This document shows, in pieces, positions 7,993-15,641 of a stretch of DNA of 33,635 nt; positions within the stretch are counted from its first letter, which is position 1, and each line of letters starts with the position of its first letter. The DNA comes from Peptacetobacter sp. (GTDB taxonomy: Bacteria; Bacillota; Clostridia; Peptostreptococcales; Peptostreptococcaceae), in assembly GCF_029264495.1 (NCBI RefSeq), contig NZ_JARIBH010000035.1, positions 1 through 33,635 of the forward strand. The letters run 5' to 3'. The notes under the pieces are model-generated. The model made no database searches and was not told the DNA's origin. It was given only the letters and a program-made list of their open reading frames with translations. Position numbers and translations under genes: made by a program.

Positions 7993-8553
7993 CTAATTCC
8001 AAATATCTACAAGGCATTTAGAAATATCAGCAAAAGGTATCTCTTCAGATTTTAATATACTTTGCATTACTAATCCATCTACAATAGAGATAAGTAAAAA
8101 AGATATAGCATCAGCTCTATCCTTATGTTCTTCAGAAAGATTTTCAATTAAAGAATTTTTAAGAGCTAATCTCCAAGCTCTATATTTTTCTTTAAATTGA
8201 TTTCTTAAATTTTCATTTTCAGTTATAGCTTCACAAATTAAATACATATGTATTCTACCTGTAGAAGAAATAGTTGATATATTGTCCATAACAAGAGAAA
8301 CAAGATCTAAATCACTTGTCCCATTTATATTTTTTACACACATTAAAACAGCTTCATTTATAATATTCAAATGAACATCTGCTATTTCAGAAATTATATC
8401 ATCTTTAGATGCATAATAATAATAAAGAGTACCTTTACTTATATTTGTATTTCTAGCAATATCAGCAAGACTGGTATTTTTTACACCCTGTTTTGTTATA
8501 AGTTTTATAGTTGTATCTATTATAAGTTGTTTTGTATTATTATTAGATTTCAT
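7993..8553 (-). CDS. TetR/AcrR-family transcriptional regulator
   Basis: A dimeric DNA-binding repressor with a ligand-binding C-terminal domain. The N-terminal helix-turn-helix is clear: IIDTTIKLITKQGVKNTSL, then ADIARNTNISKGTLYYYY and ASKDDI (residues 11-53). The C-terminal part (about 60-186) is helical and not assignable to a ligand class. The 186 residues are normal. AAAGGTG lies eight bases before the start, and a consensus promoter is at 8585-8613. The gene is divergent from degV, and an 18-base palindrome with 8-base perfect arms lies in front of degV (8754-8771). I infer that this regulator controls degV. The convergent DMT transporter is a less likely target because no similar palindrome lies in front of it. 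Confidence 0.92.
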   Translation of the reverse strand: MKSNNNTKQLIIDTTIKLITKQGVKNTSLADIARNTNISKGTLYYYYASKDDIISEIADVHLNIINEAVLMCVKNINGTSDLDLVSLVMDNISTISSTGRIHMYLICEAITENENLRNQFKEKYRAWRLALKNSLIENLSEEHKDRADAISFLLISIVDGLVMQSILKSEEIPFADISKCLVDIWN

Positions 8554-8584
8554 ATTAACACCTTTCTTTATGTATTATAAAATA

Positions 8585-8613
8585 ATTATAATCTTATATA
8601 TTAATACTGTCAA
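8585..8613 (-). promoter_or_regulatory. Promoter of tetR
   Basis: On the minus strand a perfect TTGACA (8608-8613) and a perfect TATAAT (8585-8590) are spaced by 17 bases. It is the best consensus promoter in the window. Confidence 0.85.
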
Positions 8614-8696
8614 ACGTATAGATTTATATAATTTAATATGGTATTAATAAAAATATAATTGAGATAGATTTTAAAAACAAAAAATAGAAATAGATA

Positions 8697-8725
8697 TTGA
8701 CACTAGGTACTAAAAAATATATACT
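8697..8725 (+). promoter_or_regulatory. Promoter of degV
   Basis: TTGACA (8697-8702) and TATACT (8720-8725) are spaced by 17 bases. The predicted start near 8732 places the palindrome at 8754-8771 about 22 to 40 bases into the transcript. Confidence 0.85.
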
Positions 8726-8753
8726 AAAAATATGCAAAATTTTTTAAAATTAC

Positions 8754-8771
8754 ATCAGTCGGTCGACTGAT
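8754..8771. promoter_or_regulatory. Palindromic operator, probable TetR site
   Basis: ATCAGTCG and CGACTGAT form a perfect 8+8 inverted repeat with a GT spacer. This GC-rich dyad stands out in an AT-rich spacer. Its size and symmetry fit TetR-family operators, and it sits between the degV promoter and the degV SD, where a bound dimer could block elongation. Binding by the neighbouring TetR is inference. Confidence 0.7.
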
Positions 8772-8791
8772 TTAAAAGAGGGAGAAATAAA

Positions 8792-9652
8792 ATGAAAAAG
8801 GTCAGAATAATAACAGATAGAGCATCTGATTTAACAAAAGATATCATAGAAAAGTACAATATAGAAATAGCAGAAATGGATATATCGTTTGGAAAAGAGG
8901 TATTTTATGAAGGAAGAGGAATTACACTAGAAGAATTTTATAAAAAAATGAAAAAAGAAAAAGAACTTCCTAAAACTGCATGCCCTTCTCCAGAAAGATT
9001 TATAAAATTATATAAAAAAGCTGAATCAGATATATTGGTTCTATCAATGACTTCAAAACTATCAGCAACATATAATAGTGCAGTACTTGCAAAGAGTATA
9101 TATAATGAAGAAAAAGTTGAAAATAAAATAAATATAATAGATACTATGACTGGTTCTATTGGGCAAGGTCTTATAGTAGTTTATGCAGCACAACTTGCTG
9201 AAATGGGTAAAAGTTTAGAAGAAATATCTGAAAGTGTAGAAAAGATAATAAATAAAAATAAACTTTATGGTGTTTTAGAAACTTTAGAAAATGCAATAAA
9301 AGGTGGAAGAATAAGTAAATTATCTGGAAGTATAATAAATACATTTAACTTAAAACCTATAATAAAGGTTGAAGATGGATTAGTAATTCCATTTGAAAAA
9401 GCAAGAGGAGAAAAAGCTAGTATTGAAAAATTAGTAAGATTATTTTTAGAAAAAGATACAGAAAAAAAGACTTTATTTATAGGACATTCTAATTGTTTTG
9501 AAAAAGCTATTAATTTAAAAGAAATAATATCAAAAAAAACTAATTATAAAGAAGTGGTGATATGTGATATAGGTAGTGTTATGGGGACATATGCTTCTGA
9601 AGGATGTTTACTACTTAGCTCACTAGAATTACCAGAAAAAATATTTAATTAA
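8792..9652 (+). CDS. DegV-family fatty-acid-binding protein, divergent C-terminal motif
   Basis: DegV/FakB proteins carry fatty acids, and in the Fak system present them to the kinase FakA for phosphorylation. The 286 residues show ITDRASDL (7-14), CPSPERF (64-70, where TSQPSP is common), MTSKLSATYNSA (86-97) and KGGRISKL (170-177). The usual C-terminal HxGPG is replaced: GSVMGTYASEG (261-271) puts Tyr267 where a His that helps hold the carboxylate is normal. The protein may therefore bind a different ligand, or bind in a different way. Promoter, palindrome and an AGAGGGA ribosome binding site lie directly upstream, and the tetR gene is divergent. No FakA gene is in the window. Confidence 0.9.
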   Translation: MKKVRIITDRASDLTKDIIEKYNIEIAEMDISFGKEVFYEGRGITLEEFYKKMKKEKELPKTACPSPERFIKLYKKAESDILVLSMTSKLSATYNSAVLAKSIYNEEKVENKINIIDTMTGSIGQGLIVVYAAQLAEMGKSLEEISESVEKIINKNKLYGVLETLENAIKGGRISKLSGSIINTFNLKPIIKVEDGLVIPFEKARGEKASIEKLVRLFLEKDTEKKTLFIGHSNCFEKAINLKEIISKKTNYKEVVICDIGSVMGTYASEGCLLLSSLELPEKIFN

Positions 9653-9782
9653 ATGAATTTTAAAATTTAGAGATATAAGAGTAAATAAATATTTAATATT
9701 TAAATTTTAAAAATAAAAATTTAAGTATAAATTTTTGAATATTAAATTGAGGTTAAGATATTGTTAATTCAATAAAAAAATA

Positions 9783-9811
9783 TTGAATATATAAATTAAA
9801 TATTATATAAT
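9783..9811 (+). promoter_or_regulatory. Promoter of the leader ORF and CNNM gene
   Basis: TTGAAT (9783-9788) and TATAAT (9806-9811) are spaced by 17 bases. Transcription would begin near 9818, about 24 bases before the leader ORF and about 205 bases before the CNNM gene. Confidence 0.6.
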
Positions 9812-9841
9812 CGTCTAAAATACTATTTTAAGGAGAAAAAA

Positions 9842-9958
9842 ATGGATTCTGACGAGGAGAAGAGTAATAAAATATTTTTAGGGTTTGAATATAAGTACAA
9901 AAAAAATTATTATTACAAAATTTTACATTGGGATAACATAATCAAACTTGTGTGTTAA
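9842..9958 (+). CDS. Putative 38-residue leader peptide with acidic N-terminus
   Basis: Too short for a standard ORF call. An AAGGAG SD (9830-9835) stands six bases before an ATG. The peptide begins MDSDEEKSNK, continues with Lys/Tyr-rich and hydrophobic residues, and ends KLVC with stop TAA at 9956-9958. The first codons are unusual for this genome (GAC, GAG, GAG, AAG rather than GAT, GAA, AAA). Its last codons form the 5' arm of an 11-base-pair stem whose 3' arm reaches the SD of the CNNM gene. I know no family for it. It could be a regulatory leader peptide, a small protein, or a chance ORF in a structured leader. Confidence 0.5.
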   Translation: MDSDEEKSNKIFLGFEYKYKKNYYYKILHWDNIIKLVC

Positions 9959-10014
9959 TATATTAAATTTTTAAAATTATAAAATTTAAAATTATAAAAT
10001 AAATAACACATAAG
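9947..10014 (+). promoter_or_regulatory. Long-range stem overlapping the CNNM-gene SD
   Basis: CTTGTGTGTTA (9947-9957) can pair over 11 contiguous positions (one G-U) with TAACACATAAG (10004-10014); the loop is about 46 AT-only bases. The 3' arm covers the first three bases of the SD AAGGAGAG (10012-10019), and the 5' arm covers the last codons and stop of the leader ORF. A ribosome at the end of that ORF would open the stem. Confidence 0.5.
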
Positions 10015-10022
10015 GAGAGAAA

Positions 10023-11357
10023 ATGTATAAACAAATAATATTTCAGATTGTATTAATAGCATTAAATGCTTTTTTTGCTATGACAGAGGTAGCATTAATA
10101 TCAACAAATAAGATAAAATTAAAAAAATTATCAGATGAAGGAGATAAAATAGCCGGTAAACTTATGGAGATTTCTAAAGATCCATCTGAATTTTTATCTA
10201 CAATACAGATAGGTATAACTTTAGCAAACTTTCTTGCAAGTGCATTTGCTGCAGATGGATTATCAGGTTACCTAGCAGACTTTATATATAATACACTTAA
10301 TTTAAAAGTATTATCTTATGAAATGACAAATACAGCTTCATTGATAATAATAACTTTAATATTATCTTACTTCACACTTATATTGGGAGAGTTAGTTCCT
10401 AAAAGAATAGCTATGAATAAACCACTTGAAGTTGCAAAATTTGCCTGTATACCAGTATCAATAATATCTACAGTTGTTAGACCTGCTGTAAAATTTTTAT
10501 CTTTTTCAACTAATTTAGTTCTTAGACTATTAAAAATAGAGGATAAAGATGAAGAAAATAAAATTACTGAAGAAGAAATAAGAATGATGATAGACTTGGG
10601 AAATAGCGAGGGCGATATAAACTCATATGAAAAAGAGCTTATAGATAATGTGTTTGACTTTTCTGATTCAAGTATTAGAAATATCATGACACATAAAACA
10701 GATATAGTATCAATATTTGAAGATGATAGCATAGAAGATATAGAAGATAAAATTCATGAAACAGGTTATTCAAGGTATCCAGTATATGGAGAAAATGAAA
10801 ATGATATAAAAGGTGTTTTATATGCTAAAGATTTCTTTGCAAAATTACATGGGTATTCTGTAGATGAAAATAATATCTATAAAAATAAAATAAAAGATAA
10901 TGGAATAGTAGATATTATTAGAAAAGCGTATTTTATACCAGACTCAATAGATCCTGTAACCTTATTTAAAAATATGCAAAAAAGGAAAATTCATATTGCC
11001 ATTGTAATAAATGAATATGGAGAAAATATTGGTATAGTAACAATGGAAGATTTATTAGAAGAGATTGTCGGAAATATATATGATGAGTTTGATGAGTATG
11101 AAGACGATAATATAAAGATTTCTGATAAATCATGGAAAATAAAAGGAAATACAACATTAGTAGATTTGTCTGAAAAGATAGGTATAGAATTTCCAGATAA
11201 TTTACCTTATGATACAATATCAGGTGCTATTTTAAATAAGATACAGAGAATACCAAATAACGATGAAAAGTTTGAAGTCGATATTTTTGGAATGAAAGTA
11301 AAGGTTGAAAAAATAGAGTCTAGAAAAATTGAAGAAGTTATAATAACTATTAATTAG
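10023..11357 (+). CDS. CNNM/CorC-type membrane protein with CBS pair (HlyC/CorC family)
   Basis: A membrane protein of the family that includes Bacillus YhdP and Staphylococcus MpfA, linked to magnesium (mainly efflux) handling. Of its 444 residues, the N-terminal DUF21/CNNM domain (about 1-180) has about four hydrophobic segments, with FFAMTEVALIS near 17-27 and ELVPKRIAMNKP near 122-133. A cytoplasmic region follows with EEEIRMMIDLGNSEGDI and two CBS motifs (about 205-335, including RNIMTHKTDI and GIVTMEDLLEEIVG). A CorC_HlyC domain closes the protein (about 350-440). A strong AAGGAGAG SD precedes the ATG. A promoter, short ORF and SD-overlapping stem lie upstream, suggesting leader control. 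Confidence 0.92.
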   Translation: MYKQIIFQIVLIALNAFFAMTEVALISTNKIKLKKLSDEGDKIAGKLMEISKDPSEFLSTIQIGITLANFLASAFAADGLSGYLADFIYNTLNLKVLSYEMTNTASLIIITLILSYFTLILGELVPKRIAMNKPLEVAKFACIPVSIISTVVRPAVKFLSFSTNLVLRLLKIEDKDEENKITEEEIRMMIDLGNSEGDINSYEKELIDNVFDFSDSSIRNIMTHKTDIVSIFEDDSIEDIEDKIHETGYSRYPVYGENENDIKGVLYAKDFFAKLHGYSVDENNIYKNKIKDNGIVDIIRKAYFIPDSIDPVTLFKNMQKRKIHIAIVINEYGENIGIVTMEDLLEEIVGNIYDEFDEYEDDNIKISDKSWKIKGNTTLVDLSEKIGIEFPDNLPYDTISGAILNKIQRIPNNDEKFEVDIFGMKVKVEKIESRKIEEVIITIN

Positions 11358-11390
11358 TTATTTAGATTATTCAAATAAATATAATATATA

Positions 11391-11424
11391 AAAATAGGAG
11401 CTAATATTTAGCTCCTATTTTATT
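11391..11424. terminator. Bidirectional terminator, CNNM gene / Xaa-Pro peptidase
   Basis: AAAATAGGAGCTA (11391-11403) pairs perfectly with TAGCTCCTATTTT (11409-11421) around a 5-base loop. T-rich sequence flanks it on both strands, and the genes on either side converge. Confidence 0.85.
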
Positions 11425-11475
11425 GTATTAAATTGTAATAAAATTTTTGTTTTAGTTATTCCGTAAGGTTAAATA

Positions 11476-12552
11476 TTAGCCAACAACAACTAATTCTTTA
11501 TTGTATTTGTTTAGGTTTTCGTAACCATCTTCAGTTACTAATATAAGGTCTTCTATTCTAACACCGAATTCTCCTGGTAAATATATACCTGGTTCAACTG
11601 AGAATATCATACCTGGTTTTAATTCGTCTGTATTAACAGATGAAACATCTCCCATATCATGGCATTCTAGACCTATAGAATGTCCTGTTCTATGAGTGAA
11701 GTATTCTCCATAACCTTTTTCAGTTATATAATCTCTTGCTGCAGCATCTATGTCGCAGAATCTAACACCTGGTTTAACCATTTCTATTGCTCTTTTGTTA
11801 GCTTCAAGAACTATTTCAAATATTTCTCTTCCTTTTTCAGGAACTGATTTGAAGAATACTGTTCTTGTCATATCTGAGCAGTAGTGGTCTTTTATACAAC
11901 CAAGGTCAAGTATTATAGCATCTCCTTCTTTAACATATCTGTCTCCTGGTTCACCATGTGGGTTAGCACCATTAGCAGCGAATCCTATTATTGGATCGAA
12001 AGATAATCCATCTGCACCAAGATCTTCATATATACCTTTAAGTACAGTAACTAATTGTTTTTCAGTTAAATCAGCTTTAACTTCTTTCTGAAGTCTTTCA
12101 ACAGCTTTGTCATTTAAAGCAGAAGCTTTTCTCATTAATTCTTTTTCTTCTTCATCTTTGCACATTCTTAATCTGTCAACTATATAAGAAGAGTTAACGA
12201 ATTTGCTTCCAGCACCGTGTTCCATTAATCCTAATAAGAATCTTGCTGGCCAAGTTTTATCTATACCCATAACAGCGTTGTGGTCAACTCTGTCTGCTAC
12301 AACTTTTATAGCATCATCAGTATCTTTGAATATAACTTTTTCAACACCAAGATCTTCTTCTATTGGGAATAATTCATTAACGAATAATTTATGATTGCCA
12401 TCTACATTTAGGTAAAGAGCGAAAAGTCTTTCTCCTGTATGTAACATTAATCCTGATAGATAGAATATTGAGTAAGGATCACTTACTATCATTTGCTGTA
12501 TTCCGTCTTTTTTCATCTGTTCTAAAACGGCATTTAATCTCTGAGTTTTCAT
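11476..12552 (-). CDS. M24B-family Xaa-Pro peptidase (aminopeptidase P / prolidase type)
   Basis: A cytoplasmic two-metal peptidase that cleaves before or after proline in short peptides. The 358 residues form a creatinase N-terminal domain (about 4-125) and the pita-bread catalytic domain (about 133-350). Predicted metal ligands are all present: D216 in LDLG, D227 in SDMTRT, H291 in HRTGHSIGLECHD, E320 in SVEPGIYLPG and E334 in VRIEDL. H199 in NPHGEPG is also conserved. Aminopeptidase P and prolidase cannot be separated by eye. Translation starts after a strong AGGAGG. With proline iminopeptidase at 32361 it suggests active use of proline peptides. Confidence 0.92.
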   Translation of the reverse strand: MKTQRLNAVLEQMKKDGIQQMIVSDPYSIFYLSGLMLHTGERLFALYLNVDGNHKLFVNELFPIEEDLGVEKVIFKDTDDAIKVVADRVDHNAVMGIDKTWPARFLLGLMEHGAGSKFVNSSYIVDRLRMCKDEEEKELMRKASALNDKAVERLQKEVKADLTEKQLVTVLKGIYEDLGADGLSFDPIIGFAANGANPHGEPGDRYVKEGDAIILDLGCIKDHYCSDMTRTVFFKSVPEKGREIFEIVLEANKRAIEMVKPGVRFCDIDAAARDYITEKGYGEYFTHRTGHSIGLECHDMGDVSSVNTDELKPGMIFSVEPGIYLPGEFGVRIEDLILVTEDGYENLNKYNKELVVVG

Positions 12553-12580
12553 TGGAAACTACCTCCTGGCTATTTATAAA

Positions 12581-12610
12581 ATTTTATTACCATAATTAAT
12601 TTTATCACAA
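12581..12610 (-). promoter_or_regulatory. Weak promoter candidate of the Xaa-Pro peptidase
   Basis: On the minus strand TTGTGA (12605-12610) and TAAAAT (12581-12586) are spaced by 18 bases. It lies in the 116-base gap after the RqcH gene, which has no clear terminator, so readthrough is an alternative. Confidence 0.3.
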
Positions 12611-12668
12611 TAATAGAAAAATGGAATAGCTTTTCACTAAAAAAATAAAATATGATTTAAAATTATTA

Positions 12669-14438
12669 TTATTTTATTTTTAATTTGGCGATAATTTCTT
12701 CATTAGGTGTAACATATGCAGTGTTATTAGTTTCGTATATAACCATTCCTGGTTTTGCACCACTAGGTTTTTTAACATTTTTTTTCTTAGTATAATCTAC
12801 TGGCACTTTTGCTGACATTCTAGCTTTACTATAATATGCAGCTAAAACAGCACCTTCAAATAATGTTTGATCAGAAGGTTCATGACCTGCACATTTTATA
12901 ATAACATGAGAACCTGGAATATCTTTTGTATGCATCCAAACATCATCATTGTCAGCAAGTCTTAGAGTAAGGTAGTCATTCTGTCTATTATTTTTTCCAA
13001 CTAAAATCTGATATCCTTCAGAAGATTTAAATTCTAAAGGTGCAGTAGATGGTTGGATTTCTTTTTTACCGATTTTTTTCTGTGATTTAACATATCCTGT
13101 TTTAATTAATTCTTCACGAATATCTTTTAATTCTTTGAGATTTTCACAATTTTCTATCCCAAGTATAGTGTTTTCAAGATATTCAACTTCTTCTTTTGTC
13201 ATTTCCATTTGATGGGTAATTTCTATTTTTGCATTTTTTAGTTTATTATATTTTTTAAAATATTTTTGTGCATTTTCTGAAGGAGTTAAATTTTTATTTA
13301 AAGATATAGTTACAGTATTATAATTTGGATCATAGAAATTCTGAACATCTATACTTTCCATACCTTTCTCAATCATATAGATATATGATGTGATAAGCTC
13401 TCCTTTAACTTTATAAATTTCTGCATTTTCAGATTCATCAAGCTCTTTTTGTTGTTTTTCTAATTTATGAATAAGCCTTTCAAGTTTGATAGAGATATTT
13501 TTCTTCATAACAGAAGCTTTTTGATTAATTCTATCTTTAATATCTTTAGTTTTATAATAATCTTCTATTGCATTAGAAATACTATCTTTATGAATAGTAG
13601 TAAATTCATGATACATATTCATATTAATACAGCCAAAATCTACTATTTTGTCAATTTTTTCGTTAAGAATAATACAAGGTGAATAATTTCCTTCTTTTAT
13701 ATTTTTGAATAAATTTTCAAATGAATTAAAAAGATTTTTAAAATCGGAATCTGAAAGTGAAGAAGTAGATTCACCTTTTTCTACGCCAGCTCTAAAACAG
13801 ATTTCTCTAGCTATTGAAGGACTTATTCCTAAAAATTCTGAATAGATAGATTTAAAACAAGGTCCTTCAAAAGATTTGATTCTATTAGAAAAATCTTCAA
13901 GAGAAATATTTTCAAGTGGATTTAACTTATCTTGAGCTGGAGGAAGATTGTAATCTTGTCCTGGAAGAATTTGTCTAACTCTACTAACACTGACGGGAAT
14001 TCTTTTAGCGGCGTCTACTATTCTATTTTCATTTCTCTGGACAAGTATAATATTACTGTGTCTTCCCATTATTTCAACATAAATATCTTTAATAGTCTTT
14101 TCCTTTAACTCATCAAAAGATTCAACGCTTATCTTTAAAATTCTTTCAAATCCAACTTGTTCGATATTTGTAATAATACCTCCTTGAACATATTTTCTAA
14201 GAAGCATACAAAAAACAGGAGCTTTTTTAGGATTATTCTTCTTATAATCTTCAGCTAAATAAACTCTTGGATTTGATGCACTTGCACTAATAACAAGTTT
14301 ATAGTTAATTTTATTATTTCTTATTTGAAGAAGTATTTCGTCTTCTTCTGGTTGATATATTTTATCGATTTTTGCTCCATTAAGCAGAGAATTTAATTCG
14401 TCTGCAATTGAATGGATAACTAATCCGTCTAATGCCAT
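12669..14438 (-). CDS. rqcH: RqcH / NFACT-family ribosome quality control protein (Rqc2 homologue)
   Basis: Binds 50S subunits carrying stalled peptidyl-tRNA and recruits tRNA-Ala to add C-terminal alanine tails that mark the product for degradation. Such proteins were earlier called fibronectin-binding. The 589 residues show NFACT-N (about 1-205: MALDGLVIHSIADEL, APVFCMLLRKYV at 73-84, GFERIL at 96-101, IYVEIMGRHSNIIL), a helix-hairpin region, a central coiled coil (about 290-440), and NFACT-R (about 475-575: GYQILVGKNNRQNDYL, DVWMHTKDIPGSHVII). The acid-Arg pair needed for tRNA recruitment appears as Glu98-Arg99 rather than Asp-Arg. The start has a GAGAGGAG site. The YlmH homologue at 1849 is a likely partner pathway member. 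Confidence 0.95.
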   Translation of the reverse strand: MALDGLVIHSIADELNSLLNGAKIDKIYQPEEDEILLQIRNNKINYKLVISASASNPRVYLAEDYKKNNPKKAPVFCMLLRKYVQGGIITNIEQVGFERILKISVESFDELKEKTIKDIYVEIMGRHSNIILVQRNENRIVDAAKRIPVSVSRVRQILPGQDYNLPPAQDKLNPLENISLEDFSNRIKSFEGPCFKSIYSEFLGISPSIAREICFRAGVEKGESTSSLSDSDFKNLFNSFENLFKNIKEGNYSPCIILNEKIDKIVDFGCINMNMYHEFTTIHKDSISNAIEDYYKTKDIKDRINQKASVMKKNISIKLERLIHKLEKQQKELDESENAEIYKVKGELITSYIYMIEKGMESIDVQNFYDPNYNTVTISLNKNLTPSENAQKYFKKYNKLKNAKIEITHQMEMTKEEVEYLENTILGIENCENLKELKDIREELIKTGYVKSQKKIGKKEIQPSTAPLEFKSSEGYQILVGKNNRQNDYLTLRLADNDDVWMHTKDIPGSHVIIKCAGHEPSDQTLFEGAVLAAYYSKARMSAKVPVDYTKKKNVKKPSGAKPGMVIYETNNTAYVTPNEEIIAKLKIK

Positions 14439-14470
14439 AATTTTTCTCCTCTCAAAATGTTTATCATTTA

Positions 14471-14499
14471 ATTATATCATATATATCTTTTGTTTAATC
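14471..14499 (-). promoter_or_regulatory. Extended -10 promoter candidate of rqcH
   Basis: On the minus strand TGATATAAT occupies 14479-14471, a TATAAT with an extended -10 TG. The -35 region (GATTAA) is poor. Confidence 0.4.
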
Positions 14500-14538
14500 T
14501 TATCAGTTTTAAATTTTTGAAATAATGAAAAATAAGTC

Positions 14539-14573
14539 AAAAAAAAGATGCCACTTAAAAGAGCGACATCTTT
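14539..14573 (-). terminator. Terminator of the SDR gene
   Basis: Reading the minus strand, AAAGATGTCGCT pairs with AGTGGCATCTTT across a short C/T/A loop with two G-U pairs, then a run of T. It lies 34 bases past the SDR stop. Confidence 0.75.
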
Positions 14574-14606
14574 TATATTATAACTTAAAGTTCTTTTGTA
14601 TTATAA

Positions 14607-15407
14607 TTAAGGTCTTAATCCTTTTCCACCTTCAAGAGTTATTGTTTCACCACTCATATATTTGAAATCAGGTGAAGCTAACTGAACACAAACACGTCCA
14701 ATTTCTTTTTCAGGATCTCCAAAATGTCCAGCAGGTGGCATTTTTACATTTTGTTTAAATGCATCTGGATATTCTTGTTCAAATTTTTCAAGTTGAGCAG
14801 TCCAAGCAAGAGGGCAGATTATATTTACATTGATTCCAAATTGTCCCCATTCATTAGCAGCAACTCTACTTAATCCACGAACACCTTCTTTAGCAGCAGC
14901 ATAAGCACACTGTCCAAAGTTTCCAAATAAACCAGCACCTGATGCGAAGTTGATTACACTTCCTTTAGTTTCTTTTAAATAAGGTAAACAAGCTTTCATA
15001 TAATAGAAAGTAGCATAAAGTCCTGAATATAATGCTAAATCAAACTGTTCAGTTGTATGATCTTCTAAAGTTACACCAGAAGCAGAAGCTTGAGCATTAT
15101 TTACAAGAACATCTATTCTTCCAAAAGTATCCACTGTTTGTTTGATAACATCATTTACAACAGCTTCATTATCTGCACCTGAGCTTACATCAGCTCTAAC
15201 AGGTAAAACTTTAACACCATAAAGTCTTTCTATTTCTTCTTTAGCAGATTCAAGTTTTTTTACATTACGACCTGTTATTACTATATTAGCACCTTCTTTA
15301 GCAAATGCTGTAACTATACCATATCCTATAGATCCGCATCTACCATCACTTAATACAGATCTACCACCACCAGTAACAATTACTGTTTTTCCATCTAAAA
15401 AGCCCAT
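14607..15407 (-). CDS. SDR-family oxidoreductase with extended glycine loop
   Basis: A classical-type short-chain dehydrogenase/reductase of 266 residues; substrate unknown. The catalytic residues are present with normal spacing: Ser156 (NFASG), Tyr169 and Lys173 (YAAAK). NNAQ (103-106) replaces NNAG. The cofactor loop is unusual: after TGGG (12-15) about nine extra residues, RSVLSDGRC, precede GSIGYGI, so the loop is longer than TGxxxGIG. ITGRN (44-48) after strand two favours NADP(H). The C-terminal CPLAW and SGETITLEGG are typical. It is transcribed alone from a promoter at 15474-15502, divergent from threonine aldolase. I do not recognise a specific enzyme. Confidence 0.85.
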   Translation of the reverse strand: MGFLDGKTVIVTGGGRSVLSDGRCGSIGYGIVTAFAKEGANIVITGRNVKKLESAKEEIERLYGVKVLPVRADVSSGADNEAVVNDVIKQTVDTFGRIDVLVNNAQASASGVTLEDHTTEQFDLALYSGLYATFYYMKACLPYLKETKGSVINFASGAGLFGNFGQCAYAAAKEGVRGLSRVAANEWGQFGINVNIICPLAWTAQLEKFEQEYPDAFKQNVKMPPAGHFGDPEKEIGRVCVQLASPDFKYMSGETITLEGGKGLRP

Positions 15408-15473
15408 ATTACATATACCCCTTTCATAACCTAATACTATATATAAAATTTATTTTTTTTATATTACACTTAT

Positions 15474-15502
15474 ATGATACAATGTTTTAGTTCAACATTC
15501 AA
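15474..15502 (-). promoter_or_regulatory. Promoter of the SDR gene
   Basis: On the minus strand TTGAAT (15497-15502) and TATCAT (15474-15479) are spaced by 17 bases. It lies about 65 bases before the ATG; a GGGG run serves as the SD. Confidence 0.6.
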
Positions 15503-15641
15503 TAGTTTTCTGAAAAATATAAAAATTCACAAACATTATGTATAGTTATACAATTAAATAAAATAGGCAAAGTTTGAAAAGCATTTATAAAATAGATAAT
15601 ATATTTTAAATTATCAAAATATATGAAAAATAAACTTGATT

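Larger units (their letters stand above)
9653..10022. other. AT-rich spacer and leader between degV and the CNNM gene
   Basis: A 370-base gap. Its first half is nearly pure AT, with a perfect but T-run-less hairpin at 9767-9788 (ATTCAATA and TATTGAAT around six A). The second half holds a promoter (9783-9811), a 38-codon ORF (9842-9958) and an inverted repeat (9947-10014) reaching into the SD of the next gene. Confidence 0.7.

Noticed and set aside
9767-9788. Perfect 8-bp hairpin after degV as a terminator
   Set aside because: The arms are AT-only except for one pair, there is no T run, and it overlaps the -35 box of the following promoter.
9842-9958. Leader of the CNNM gene as a known riboswitch (M-box, yybP-ykoY Mn, guanidine)
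   Set aside because: None of the conserved core sequences of these classes could be found; the GACGAGG segment alone is not enough.
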